A DNA stretch of 48,748 nucleotides from positions 1-48,748 of the forward strand of contig NZ_BMKU01000018.1 of the NCBI RefSeq assembly GCF_014644495.1, written 5' to 3'. The DNA comes from Pseudarthrobacter polychromogenes. GTDB taxonomy: Bacteria; Actinomycetota; Actinomycetes; Actinomycetales; Micrococcaceae. The notes beneath the pieces are model-generated. The model was given only the letters and a program-made list of their open reading frames with translations, had not been told where the DNA came from and made no database searches. Each line of letters begins with the position of its first letter. Position 1 is the first letter of the stretch. The position numbers and the translations under genes are program-made. Below are positions 25,349-32,499 of this stretch, one piece after another.

Positions 25349-27118
25349 ATGACCCAGATCTTTGACAACCCCGCAGACTTTGCGGAGGAGGCACTGGACG
25401 GCCTGGTGGCAGCCAACCGCGGCTACGTGGCCAGGGTGGACGGCGGCGTTGTCCGCTCCACCGAGGTGCCCGCCGGCCAGGTGGCCGTGGTGGTGGGCGG
25501 CGGCTCCGGCCATTACCCGGCCTTCGCCGGCCTGGTGGGTCCCGGCCTCGCCGCAGGCGCCGTGTGCGGCAACATCTTCACGTCGCCGTCCGCCGGGCAG
25601 GCGTACCGGGTGGCCAAGGCGGCCAACGCCGGCGGCGGAGTGCTGTTCAGCTACGGCAATTACGCCGGGGACGTGATCCACTTCGGCGAGGCGCAGCAGC
25701 GCCTCAACGCCGAAGGCATCGAGACCCGCACCGTTTTGGTCACGGATGACATCGCCAGCGCCCCGCTGGACCAGATCGAGAAACGCCGCGGAATCGCCGG
25801 GGACCTGACGGTCTTCAAGATCGCCGGCGCCGCAGCCGAAGCGGGACTGGACCTGGACGGCGTCGAACGGCTTGCCGTGCTGGCCAACCACCGCACGCGG
25901 TCCCTCGGCGTGGCGTTCGACGGCTGCACCCTGCCGGGCGCTGCCGAACCGCTGTTCCACGTGCCGGCCGGCGGGATGTCGCTCGGGCTGGGCATCCATG
26001 GCGAACCCGGAATCTCGGACCACCCCATGCCCACGGCGTCCGAACTGGCCGAACTGCTGGTTTCCGGCCTGCTCCGGGACAAGCCCGATGATGCCGGGAA
26101 CCGTGTGGTGGCCATCCTTAACGGACTGGGCCGGGTGAAGTACGAGGAACTGTTCCTGCTGTTCGGCAAGATCGACAAGCTCCTCACCGCCGCCGGCCTG
26201 ACCATCGTGGAGCCGGAATGTGGCGAGCTGGTCACCAGCCTGGACATGTCCGGCCTGTCCCTCACGCTGCTGTGGCTGGACGACGAACTGGAGCGCTACT
26301 GGACAGCCCCGGCCGACTCCCCCGGGTACCGCAAGGGCAGTATGGCGCCGCGGGCACGCCGGGAAGTGGCCGCACCGGAGGGTGCCCTGGCCGCCGAGGG
26401 GGAAGATACGACGGCGGTAGCAGCCGGGCTGGGCAGGCTGGCAGCCGCCGTGCTCGCCCAGGCGAGGGACGCCGTCGTCGACCATGAACGCGAACTGGGC
26501 AGGCTGGATGCCATTGCCGGCGACGGCGACCATGGCGTCGGCATGCGCCGGGGCGTGGACGCTGCGGTGGCGGCGGCCGGTGAAGCTGTTGGCGCGGGAC
26601 TTTCGGTCCGCCGCGTCCTTACCGCGGCAGGCGAAGCGTGGAGTGAGCGCGCCGGCGGCACGTCGGGGGCGCTCTGGGGATCCGCCCTGGCGGCGGCCGG
26701 GCGGGCCCTCGGCAACAAGGACTCGTACAGCGGCGGGGACGCGGCGGCCGCAGTGACCGCCTTCGCGGACGCCGTCACCACCCTGGGCAAGGCTGATGTG
26801 GGCGACAAGACCATGGTGGATGCACTGCTTCCCTTCCGGAACGCCTTCGTTGCGGCGTTCGACGGCGGCACGCCAGTGACCGGGGCGTTGGCCTCCGCGG
26901 TGACCGCCGCCCGGCAGGCGGCCGACGCCACCGCATCCCTGCGCCCGCTGAAGGGGAGGGCGCGGCCGCTGGCCGAAAAGAGCCTGGGCCACCCGGATCC
27001 GGGAGCGGTGTCCTTTGCGCTGATCGCCACCCGGGTCTCTGATTACTTCGAGTCTTCGCCACCCCTGTCCTCTCCCAGGGCGGCCGCTGTGGCTGCCGGA
27101 CAAGGGGCCCAGGCATGA
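25349..27118 (+). CDS. DhaK-DhaL fusion kinase (dihydroxyacetone/erythrulose kinase family)
   Basis: A 589-residue ATP-dependent ketose kinase. The N-terminal DhaK domain (residues 1-330) has VVVGGGSGHYPAFAGLVG and the substrate-binding His in GLGIHGEPGIS. After a linker, the C-terminal DhaL domain (about 375-570) has the magnesium/ATP motif DAIAGDGDHGVGMRRG and the SERAGGTSGALWG loop. GAGGAAA precedes the ATG. The stop shares ATGA with the RpiB-like gene. This pairing matches the D-erythrulose kinase/isomerase system (DerK/DerI) known in mycobacterial tetritol catabolism, so D-erythrulose is a good candidate substrate, with dihydroxyacetone as the alternative. Confidence 0.88.
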   Translation: MTQIFDNPADFAEEALDGLVAANRGYVARVDGGVVRSTEVPAGQVAVVVGGGSGHYPAFAGLVGPGLAAGAVCGNIFTSPSAGQAYRVAKAANAGGGVLFSYGNYAGDVIHFGEAQQRLNAEGIETRTVLVTDDIASAPLDQIEKRRGIAGDLTVFKIAGAAAEAGLDLDGVERLAVLANHRTRSLGVAFDGCTLPGAAEPLFHVPAGGMSLGLGIHGEPGISDHPMPTASELAELLVSGLLRDKPDDAGNRVVAILNGLGRVKYEELFLLFGKIDKLLTAAGLTIVEPECGELVTSLDMSGLSLTLLWLDDELERYWTAPADSPGYRKGSMAPRARREVAAPEGALAAEGEDTTAVAAGLGRLAAAVLAQARDAVVDHERELGRLDAIAGDGDHGVGMRRGVDAAVAAAGEAVGAGLSVRRVLTAAGEAWSERAGGTSGALWGSALAAAGRALGNKDSYSGGDAAAAVTAFADAVTTLGKADVGDKTMVDALLPFRNAFVAAFDGGTPVTGALASAVTAARQAADATASLRPLKGRARPLAEKSLGHPDPGAVSFALIATRVSDYFESSPPLSSPRAAAVAAGQGAQA

Positions 27119-27603
27119 GCGCCGGCGCTGCGGCGGGATGGCGCATCGTCATCGGCAATGACGAGGCCGGCGTCGAATACAAGGAAGCGCTGAAGGCGCT
27201 GCTGGAAGCGGACAGCCGCGTTGCGTCCGTTGTGGACGTGGGCGTAGGGGCCGGTGACACCACCGCTTACCCTCATGTCGCCGTCGACGCCGCCCGCAAG
27301 GTGGCCCATGGCGAGGCGGACCGCGCCCTGCTGATCTGCGGCACGGGCTTGGGCGTGGCGATCGCCGCCAACAAAGTACCGGGAATCCGGGCGGTCACCG
27401 CGCACGACGGGTACTCGGTGGAGCGCTCGGTGCTGAGCAACAACGCGCAGGTCCTCACCATGGGCCAGCGCGTCATCGGCCTGGAACTGGCCAAGAAACT
27501 GGTGGGCGAATGGCTCGGCTACCGGTTTGACGAGACTTCGGCCTCCGCCGCGAAGGTGGACGCCATCTGTTCCTATGAACCCGAACCCACGAAAGCAGTC
27601 TGA
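27115..27603 (+). CDS. RpiB/LacAB-family isomerase (D-erythrulose 4-phosphate isomerase candidate)
   Basis: A 162-residue sugar-phosphate isomerase. IVIGNDEAGVEYKEALKALL (binding Asp), HVAVDAARKVAHGEADRALLICGTGLGVAIAANK (catalytic Cys in CGTG) and AHDGYSVERSVLSNNAQVLTMGQRVIG are all classic RpiB motifs. It overlaps the kinase by four bases. RpiB paralogues next to DhaK-like kinases interconvert D-erythrulose 4-phosphate and D-erythrose 4-phosphate in tetritol pathways, feeding the pentose phosphate pathway. Ribose 5-phosphate isomerisation is less likely in this setting. Confidence 0.88.
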   Translation: MSAGAAAGWRIVIGNDEAGVEYKEALKALLEADSRVASVVDVGVGAGDTTAYPHVAVDAARKVAHGEADRALLICGTGLGVAIAANKVPGIRAVTAHDGYSVERSVLSNNAQVLTMGQRVIGLELAKKLVGEWLGYRFDETSASAAKVDAICSYEPEPTKAV

Positions 27604-27605
27604 TC

Positions 27606-28607
27606 ATGACCGAGAATTCATCCCACCCCACCATCGGTTCCAGCTCTGGCACTCCCGGCGCCCGGAAGATCGCCATCGTGGGCTCCGGCTACATGGGCGG
27701 CGGGATCGCGCAGGTCCTGGCGCTGGGCGGTGCGCGCGTGGCTCTTTCCGACGTGTCCGCCGAGGTGGCCCAGGGAAACTTCGACAGGCTCCTGGTTGAA
27801 TCCGACCAGTTCGTGGCCGATGGGCTATTTCCTGCCGGTTCCACCGAGATCCTGAAGCAGAACTTGTGGGCCGCGAAGGACATCGAGGAGGCCGTGGCTG
27901 ATGCGGACTTCATTGAGGAGGCGGTGCCCGAGGTCCTGGCCATCAAGCACCAGACGCTGGCCCGCATCAGTGCAGCGGCCCGGCCGGACGCCATCATCGG
28001 CTCCAACACCTCCACCATTTCCATTGCCGAGCTGTCCGGGCCGGTTACCAACCCGGAACGGTTCCTGGGCGTGCATTTCTCGAACCCGTCGCCCTTCATT
28101 CCCGGCGTGGAGATCATCCCGCACGCCGGCACGTCCGTTTCCACTGTGGGGGCGGTCCGTGAACTCGTCCACGCCGCCGGCAAGCAGACCGCCGTGGTCA
28201 AGGACGTCACGGGGTTTGTGCTGAACCGCCTGCAGTACGCGCTGTTCCACGAGGCGGCGCAGCTGGTGGAGCAGGGCATTGCGACGGCGGATGACGTGGA
28301 CACCCTGGTCCGGACCACGTTCGGCTTCCGGCTGCCGTTCTTCGGTCCGTTTGCCATCGCGGACATGGCCGGGCTGGACGTGTACAACTTCTGCTACAAG
28401 TCCCTGCAGAAAGAGTTCCCGGAACGGTTCGCCACCCCTGCGATCCTGTCCGACCTGGTGGAGGCCGGGAAGCTCGGCACCAAAACCGGCGCCGGCTTCC
28501 TCAACGTCCCCGCGGAGCGCACCCCCGAGCTGATCGCGTACCGCAACAAAGCGTATGTGGCCATGCAGAAGCTGCTTGATGAGCTGGGACCGGCGCCTAT
28601 TGGGTGA
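27606..28607 (+). CDS. 3-hydroxyacyl-CoA-dehydrogenase-family oxidoreductase (possible sugar-acid dehydrogenase)
   Basis: A 333-residue NAD-dependent enzyme. The Rossmann loop is KIAIVGSGYMGGGIAQVLA; NTSTISIAELSG, the catalytic-His segment GVHFSNPSPFIPGVEIIP and the C-terminal KDVTGFVLNRLQYALFHEA follow. The fold is that of 3-hydroxybutyryl-CoA dehydrogenase, but some members (L-gulonate 3-dehydrogenase) oxidise sugar acids. In a sugar operon with no CoA ligase or thiolase, a hydroxy-acid or sugar-acid substrate is more probable than an acyl-CoA. It starts two bases after the RpiB-like gene and ends the operon. Confidence 0.82.
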   Translation: MTENSSHPTIGSSSGTPGARKIAIVGSGYMGGGIAQVLALGGARVALSDVSAEVAQGNFDRLLVESDQFVADGLFPAGSTEILKQNLWAAKDIEEAVADADFIEEAVPEVLAIKHQTLARISAAARPDAIIGSNTSTISIAELSGPVTNPERFLGVHFSNPSPFIPGVEIIPHAGTSVSTVGAVRELVHAAGKQTAVVKDVTGFVLNRLQYALFHEAAQLVEQGIATADDVDTLVRTTFGFRLPFFGPFAIADMAGLDVYNFCYKSLQKEFPERFATPAILSDLVEAGKLGTKTGAGFLNVPAERTPELIAYRNKAYVAMQKLLDELGPAPIG

Positions 28608-28636
28608 GGGTGGGGCACCGTTGCTAACTGGTCTTA

Positions 28637-28671
28637 GTGTGGTTCGATTCAGAATTTAAGTCGATCCACAC
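28637..28671. terminator. Hairpin after the sugar operon
   Basis: GTGTGGTTCGA pairs with TCGATCCACAC (11 positions, one mismatch) around a 13-base loop. It lies 30 bases past the last gene of the sugar operon and 48 bases before the next small gene. Termination is the simplest reading; an operator for the small gene is the alternative. Confidence 0.55.
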
Positions 28672-28718
28672 CCGTAAGAGCTGAGTGGGTAGTCAGCCGT
28701 CGAAGAGGGAGAGATTCT

Positions 28719-28934
28719 ATGGCCGACGAAAGTTACGAAGAGCCTCATCCCTCTCCCGGTTCGGTCTACGAAACCGACCAGGAAGTCATCGAAGAGGCCG
28801 TGCGGATGCTGCGTGAACTGGATGACACTCCCCTGCATCAGATGACCCCGCTGTTCTATCAACACGGGTACGAGGAACTGCGTATGTTGACGAGTGAGCT
28901 GCTTCGCATCCTGGGAAGTGCTCCCAGGGATTAG
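28719..28934 (+). CDS. Small acidic protein of unknown function
   Basis: A 71-residue acidic protein starting MADESYEEPHPSPGS. The second half (EVIEEAVRMLRELDDTPLHQM..., YEELRMLTSELLRILGS) is predicted to be helical. GGGAGAG lies 8 bases before the ATG, supporting translation. No family is recognised. It marks the junction between the metabolic operon and the accessory region. Confidence 0.6.
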   Translation: MADESYEEPHPSPGSVYETDQEVIEEAVRMLRELDDTPLHQMTPLFYQHGYEELRMLTSELLRILGSAPRD

Positions 28935-29006
28935 CGGCAGGGTCGGGGCCAGTCCGCGGCTCAAAAATGAACCAACCGTCAAGCTGCGAGGCCTCAGGGG
29001 AACGGC

Positions 29007-29573
29007 TCACTCCGGCTTTGCGTGACGCAGGTACTGGTAGACGGTCTCCCTGCTTATTCCGTACTTACGGGCAAGCAGAGCTTTCGGAACACCGCTGCCG
29101 GCGCGCTGGACCACCTCCCCTGCTCGTTCCGGTGTGAGCGACCTCTTGCGCCCTGTGTGGGCGCCGCGCTGCTTGGCAAGTGCAGTACCTTCCCGCTGGC
29201 GTTCCCTGATGAGTGAGCGTTCGAATTCAGCGAAGGCACCCATAACAGAAAGCATGAGGCTGGCCATATGTGAGTCCTCGCCCGTAAATACCAAGCCTTC
29301 TTTGACGAACTCCGCCCGCACACCTCTGTATGTCAGCCCTTTCACCAGAGCCCGCAGATCGTCTGGGTTTCGAGCGAGCCTGTCCATGCTGTGGACCACC
29401 ACTGTGTCCCCGTCGCGTGTAAACCGAAGCAGTTCGGCGAGCTCTGGCCTCGCAGTGTCCCTGCCGGAGGCCTTGTCAGTGAAAACCCGGTCGAGAAACT
29501 GCCCCTCGAGCTGGCGCTTCTCGTTCTGATCCAAGGTGCTCACGCGCACATACCCGATCCGCTGCCCAGCCAC
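29007..29573 (-). CDS. Serine recombinase/resolvase (Tn3 resolvase type)
   Basis: A 188-residue serine recombinase. The catalytic Ser is in IGYVRVSTLDQNE (residue ~12), and the active-site Arg region VVHSMDRLARNPDDL, the FTGEDSHMASLMLSVMGAFAEFERSLIRERQREG E-helix segment and a C-terminal HTH (GVPKALLARKYGISRETVYQYLRH) are all intact. It starts at GTG 29573 with GGAGGG 4 bases before. Two 18-base direct repeats upstream may be its res site. A closely related but broken copy lies at 45,131-45,653 on the opposite strand. It probably belonged to a transposon or plasmid. Confidence 0.9.
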   Translation of the reverse strand: MAGQRIGYVRVSTLDQNEKRQLEGQFLDRVFTDKASGRDTARPELAELLRFTRDGDTVVVHSMDRLARNPDDLRALVKGLTYRGVRAEFVKEGLVFTGEDSHMASLMLSVMGAFAEFERSLIRERQREGTALAKQRGAHTGRKRSLTPERAGEVVQRAGSGVPKALLARKYGISRETVYQYLRHAKPE

Positions 29574-29594
29574 GGTTCCCTCCGACTATCGTTC

Positions 29595-29612
29595 TGTCAG
29601 GTTGACTTGTAG
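29595..29612. repeat. Direct repeat A, putative resolvase res half-site
   Basis: TGTCAGGTTGACTTGTAG lies 22 bases upstream of the resolvase start. It matches 29,653-29,670 at 15 of 18 positions. Resolvases commonly bind such repeated sites beside their own gene, so a res role is inferred. Confidence 0.5.
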
Positions 29613-29652
29613 GCCCGTCCCAAAAGAAAGTCAAGACCTTCCCCATTCTGAT

Positions 29653-29670
29653 TGTCAGATTGAGGTGTAG
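29653..29670. repeat. Direct repeat B, putative resolvase res half-site
   Basis: TGTCAGATTGAGGTGTAG is the second copy, in the same orientation as repeat A and 58 bases from it. The distance is within the span of a multi-subsite res region. Confidence 0.5.
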
Positions 29671-29709
29671 TCCAAGTGAATTCGTCAGCTAGTCCTTTAC
29701 CTTGAACGC

Positions 29710-30012
29710 CTAAGCTCGCGGTTCAACTAGGAGAAGAAACATGCTCTCTGTGGATTCGATTTTTAGGGCTCCCCGCTCCCGGGCAACGAACACAACGCCT
29801 GGCTCCAAGGCGTATCGCGTGCGGCTGTTCGGATATGAGATCCACCCGCGGCCTGAGGCGCAGTAGAACAAAGTTCGTGCACTGACGCTGATCGTTTCAT
29901 CTTTAATGCCAGGGGAGATGCTGGCTTCAGACACCGAATATGCGAGTCGCTGATCCTCGAGAGTAACCTCGTCGGTGGAGCCCCTGCGGTCGGCTCTGGT
30001 GGAGTGGTACAT
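29710..30012 (-). CDS. Small cupin-like protein
   Basis: A 100-residue protein starting MYHSTRADRRG. Cupin-like strands are suggested by LFYCASGRGWISYPNSRTRYALEPGVVFVARERG: a G-x-G turn, a proline-glycine turn (LEPG) and terminal strands, similar in outline to ectoine-synthase-like cupins. The usual metal-binding His residues are not evident. GGAGAAATGCG gives a good ribosome site for ATG 30012, so the longer frame is rejected. It is the second leftward gene after the MarR regulator, 143 bases downstream, and may be co-transcribed and functionally tied to the biosynthetic operon. Confidence 0.65.
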   Translation of the reverse strand: MYHSTRADRRGSTDEVTLEDQRLAYSVSEASISPGIKDETISVSARTLFYCASGRGWISYPNSRTRYALEPGVVFVARERGALKIESTESMFLLLVEPRA

Positions 30013-30155
30013 CGCATTTCTCCTTTTTCTGACAAGGTTCTTTCTTGGTCCCCGGGCAAACCAGGCCATACTGCTTGCTGCCCCGCGATGGGTCATTGAG
30101 GTTGCGCGTGGTGGGCAGTGGGCCTGGGCGCGGCATCCGTCCCCTTGAACTTTGT

Positions 30156-30707
30156 TCAAGCAGGGGGAACGCTGGCATCGGGTGCCTCGGTGAGGAGTTT
30201 CGGGGGAGTGTCCTCCCAGCCGTCCCCAAGTCCTATGAGCAGTTGCCGGAGCAGGCGGGCTAGTTGGTCCTGCTCGAAGGGGTTGAGGGCCGCCAGCAGG
30301 AAGCGCTCGTTGTCAACGTGGTCACTAAGTGCGCCGTCTAGAACGACCCTGCCTTTGGGGGTCAGCGTGACAATCACACTGCGCCGGTCCAGTGGGTCAA
30401 TCTCTCGTTCGATGAGCCCTTTGTCGGTAAGCCGGTTCAGCCGGTTCGTGATCGCGCCGGATGTAACCATGGCGCCCTCAAGCAGTTGCGCGACGGTCAT
30501 CCGAAACGGATCACCCGATCGCCTGAGGGTCGCAAGGACATCGAACTCGCCGGGCTGCAATCCATGCATAGCGAGGGCTCGAGCGATGCTCTTGTCCAAG
30601 AGCGCGGAAGTGCGGCTAATGCGCCCGACCACCCCCATGGGGGAGACATCTACATCTGGGCGCTGTTCTCCCCACTGAGCCAACAATCGATCCACCGCGT
30701 CCCTCAT
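30156..30707 (-). CDS. MarR-family transcriptional regulator
   Basis: A 183-residue winged-helix regulator. Characteristic segments are LQPGEFDVLATLRRSGDPFRMTVAQLLEGAMVTSGAITNRLNRLTDKGLIEREIDPLDRRSVIVTLT, i.e. the recognition helix and the DxRS/T wing. Long helical ends serve for dimerisation. It is divergent from the minimycin/indigoidine-type operon, and the 125-base intergenic region has a strong palindrome (30,758-30,784), so it likely represses that operon. The ligand could be a pathway product or intermediate. Confidence 0.9.
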   Translation of the reverse strand: MRDAVDRLLAQWGEQRPDVDVSPMGVVGRISRTSALLDKSIARALAMHGLQPGEFDVLATLRRSGDPFRMTVAQLLEGAMVTSGAITNRLNRLTDKGLIEREIDPLDRRSVIVTLTPKGRVVLDGALSDHVDNERFLLAALNPFEQDQLARLLRQLLIGLGDGWEDTPPKLLTEAPDASVPPA

Positions 30708-30757
30708 GAAGACTCCTATCGCATTAATCGCATGTTCATCTCCCCCACACTTGCTAT

Positions 30758-30784
30758 CTTAACATGAAATAGTTCAATGTTAAG
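30758..30784. promoter_or_regulatory. MarR operator candidate
   Basis: CTTAACAT (30758-30765) and ATGTTAAG (30777-30784) are perfect inverted arms separated by 11 bases that hold a GAA/TTC inner symmetry. The site lies between divergent marR and psuG, in the place expected for a repressor that controls both. AT-rich palindromes of this size suit MarR dimers. Confidence 0.7.
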
Positions 30785-30832
30785 AGAAATCATCAGCCTG
30801 CACAGTCTGTTTATCTTGATAGGAATCTCGCC

Positions 30833-31795
30833 ATGGCGACGCTCGAAATCAACCCATCCCTTTTCGCTGGATTGCCGGTGCGGCTGTCCCCTGAGGTCGC
30901 CGAAGCCCTCCACTCCGGCCAGCCCGTCGTCGCGCTTGAGTCGAACGTGATCTCACACGGCCTGCCCCGACCCCTGAACCTCGACGCGGCACGCGACGTG
31001 GAAGATGCCGTGCGCCAAAACGGGGCAGTGCCCGCCACCTCTGCAGTCATTGCTGGGCAGTGCGTCATCGGTCTCAGCTCCGACGAGCTCGATCAGATCG
31101 GCACAGCCGAAGGCGTCAGGAAGGCCAGCAGCCGTGGCCTGGGAGCCTGTCTGGCCTCAGGTGAAGTTGGTGCGACGACGATCGCCGCGACCATGGTGCT
31201 TGCCCATGCTGCAGGCATCCGAACGGTGGCTTCCGCCGGGCTCGGCGGCGTTCACCGCGATGTCGACCAGTCCTTCGACATATCCTCGGACCTGGTTCAG
31301 CTCACCCGGTCAAAGGTGATGCTCGTGTGTGCCGGAGCAAAGACCATCCTGGATCTACCGAAGACTCTGGAGTATATGGAGACCCAGTGCATTCCTGTTA
31401 TCGCCTACCGCAGTGATGACTTCCCTGCCTTCTACGTCACCTCCAGCGGGCTGCGTTGCCCGATTCGCATCGACGATGCTGTGGAGCTCGCGAATGCCGC
31501 TCGCTTCCATTGGTCGGTGCCAGGTGCGGGGTCTCTGGTGATTACTCATCCGATCGCAACCGACCACGCGCTGGATAGGGAGACGGTCGAAAATGCTATC
31601 CAGCAGGGTTTGGCCGAGGCACAGAGCCTGCAGGTCACTGGAGCGGCGGTGACTAAGTTCCTGATGCGGGCAGTGGACAGGGCAACTGACGGTGCCTCGT
31701 CAACAGCCAACGCCGCTGTCCTCGCAAGTACCGCCGGCGTTGCGTCCGAAATTGCGCGCGCATGGTCCCAGATGAGGGTAGGAGCCGCACTGTGA
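30833..31795 (+). CDS. psuG: Pseudouridine-5'-phosphate glycosidase homologue (PsuG/IndA/MinB type)
   Basis: A 320-residue enzyme of the family that makes or breaks the C-C glycosidic bond between ribose 5-phosphate and uracil-like rings. Motifs VVALESNVISHGLPRPLN, GAVPATSAVIAGQCVIGL, VGATTIAATMVLAHAAGIRTVASAGLGGVHR and THPIATDHALDRETVENAI agree with the family over its full length. Homologues are standard in indigoidine (IndA) and minimycin (MinB) clusters. There the enzyme would attach a nitrogen-containing ring to ribose phosphate. It is the first gene of the operon. Its stop shares GTGA with the phosphatase. Confidence 0.9.
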   Translation: MATLEINPSLFAGLPVRLSPEVAEALHSGQPVVALESNVISHGLPRPLNLDAARDVEDAVRQNGAVPATSAVIAGQCVIGLSSDELDQIGTAEGVRKASSRGLGACLASGEVGATTIAATMVLAHAAGIRTVASAGLGGVHRDVDQSFDISSDLVQLTRSKVMLVCAGAKTILDLPKTLEYMETQCIPVIAYRSDDFPAFYVTSSGLRCPIRIDDAVELANAARFHWSVPGAGSLVITHPIATDHALDRETVENAIQQGLAEAQSLQVTGAAVTKFLMRAVDRATDGASSTANAAVLASTAGVASEIARAWSQMRVGAAL

Positions 31796-32499
31796 CCGCC
31801 TCGATCCTGGAAACTAACGTCGAGGCTGTGTTGTTCGACCTCGATGGGACCCTGATGGACACGCCCCGCGCGATCGCCGAGCAGCTTGTGGCGGCCGTGC
31901 AGCAGGTCACCGGGCGCCGGCCGGCCGTGGTTGAGGCCCAGGAGCTGGTGGGCCGTCCCTTGCCGGTACTCTGTGCAATGCTGGCCAGGCTTGAGCCGCA
32001 CTCCGCCCTGGTCGGCGAGGTTGTCGAGGTATATCGCCGCCTGTACCGGACTGAAGTTGTCCCGGCGGCAGCAAGCCTGGTCTTCCCCGGTGTCCTCGAA
32101 GGCCTGGCCCGTCTGCGCAAGCATGGAGTCACTCTGGCCGTGGTGACCAGCAAGCAGAGTGACAGTGCGCGGCTCATACTCGAAGCTTCCGGGATGGCCG
32201 CCTATTTCACCACCGTGGTCGGTGTCGATGACACCGTGCTGCCCAAGCCGCATCCCGATCCGGCGCTGCTGGCGCTCGAGCGCCTCGGCGTTGACTCCCG
32301 TGCAGCTGTTTTTGTCGGGGACACTGCCCATGACATTGGCACTGCTGGGGCAGTGCCAATGCGTGCGATCGCAGTCACCTACGGTGTCGGAACCGCGTCG
32401 GGCCTACAGGCACTGCAGCCCCACGGGATCGCTTCGGAATTTGGCGCAGTGGTCGATCTGATCCTCTCATTCACTCCTCACGAGCTTAGGCAAAACTGA
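31792..32499 (+). CDS. HAD-superfamily phosphatase (IndB/MinC N-domain type)
   Basis: A 235-residue HAD hydrolase. Motif I is LFDLDGTLMDTP, motif II VVTSK, motif III KPHPDP and motif IV VGDTAHD; the cap is a helical C1 type. It begins at GTG 31792 with GGAG upstream, sharing GTGA with the psuG stop. In minimycin biosynthesis a phosphatase domain (MinC N-domain) removes the 5'-phosphate and is also part of self-protection. Only the phosphatase domain is present here; no second domain is fused. Confidence 0.88.
   Translation: MTASILETNVEAVLFDLDGTLMDTPRAIAEQLVAAVQQVTGRRPAVVEAQELVGRPLPVLCAMLARLEPHSALVGEVVEVYRRLYRTEVVPAAASLVFPGVLEGLARLRKHGVTLAVVTSKQSDSARLILEASGMAAYFTTVVGVDDTVLPKPHPDPALLALERLGVDSRAAVFVGDTAHDIGTAGAVPMRAIAVTYGVGTASGLQALQPHGIASEFGAVVDLILSFTPHELRQN

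Noticed and set aside
25199..27103. A 634-residue minus-strand frame
   Set aside because: It is a shadow of the DhaK-DhaL kinase gene and has no ribosome site or motif.
25349..27118. Part of a PTS-dependent dihydroxyacetone kinase system
   Set aside because: DhaK and DhaL are fused and no DhaM or PTS gene is nearby; the neighbouring RpiB-like gene favours an erythrulose pathway.
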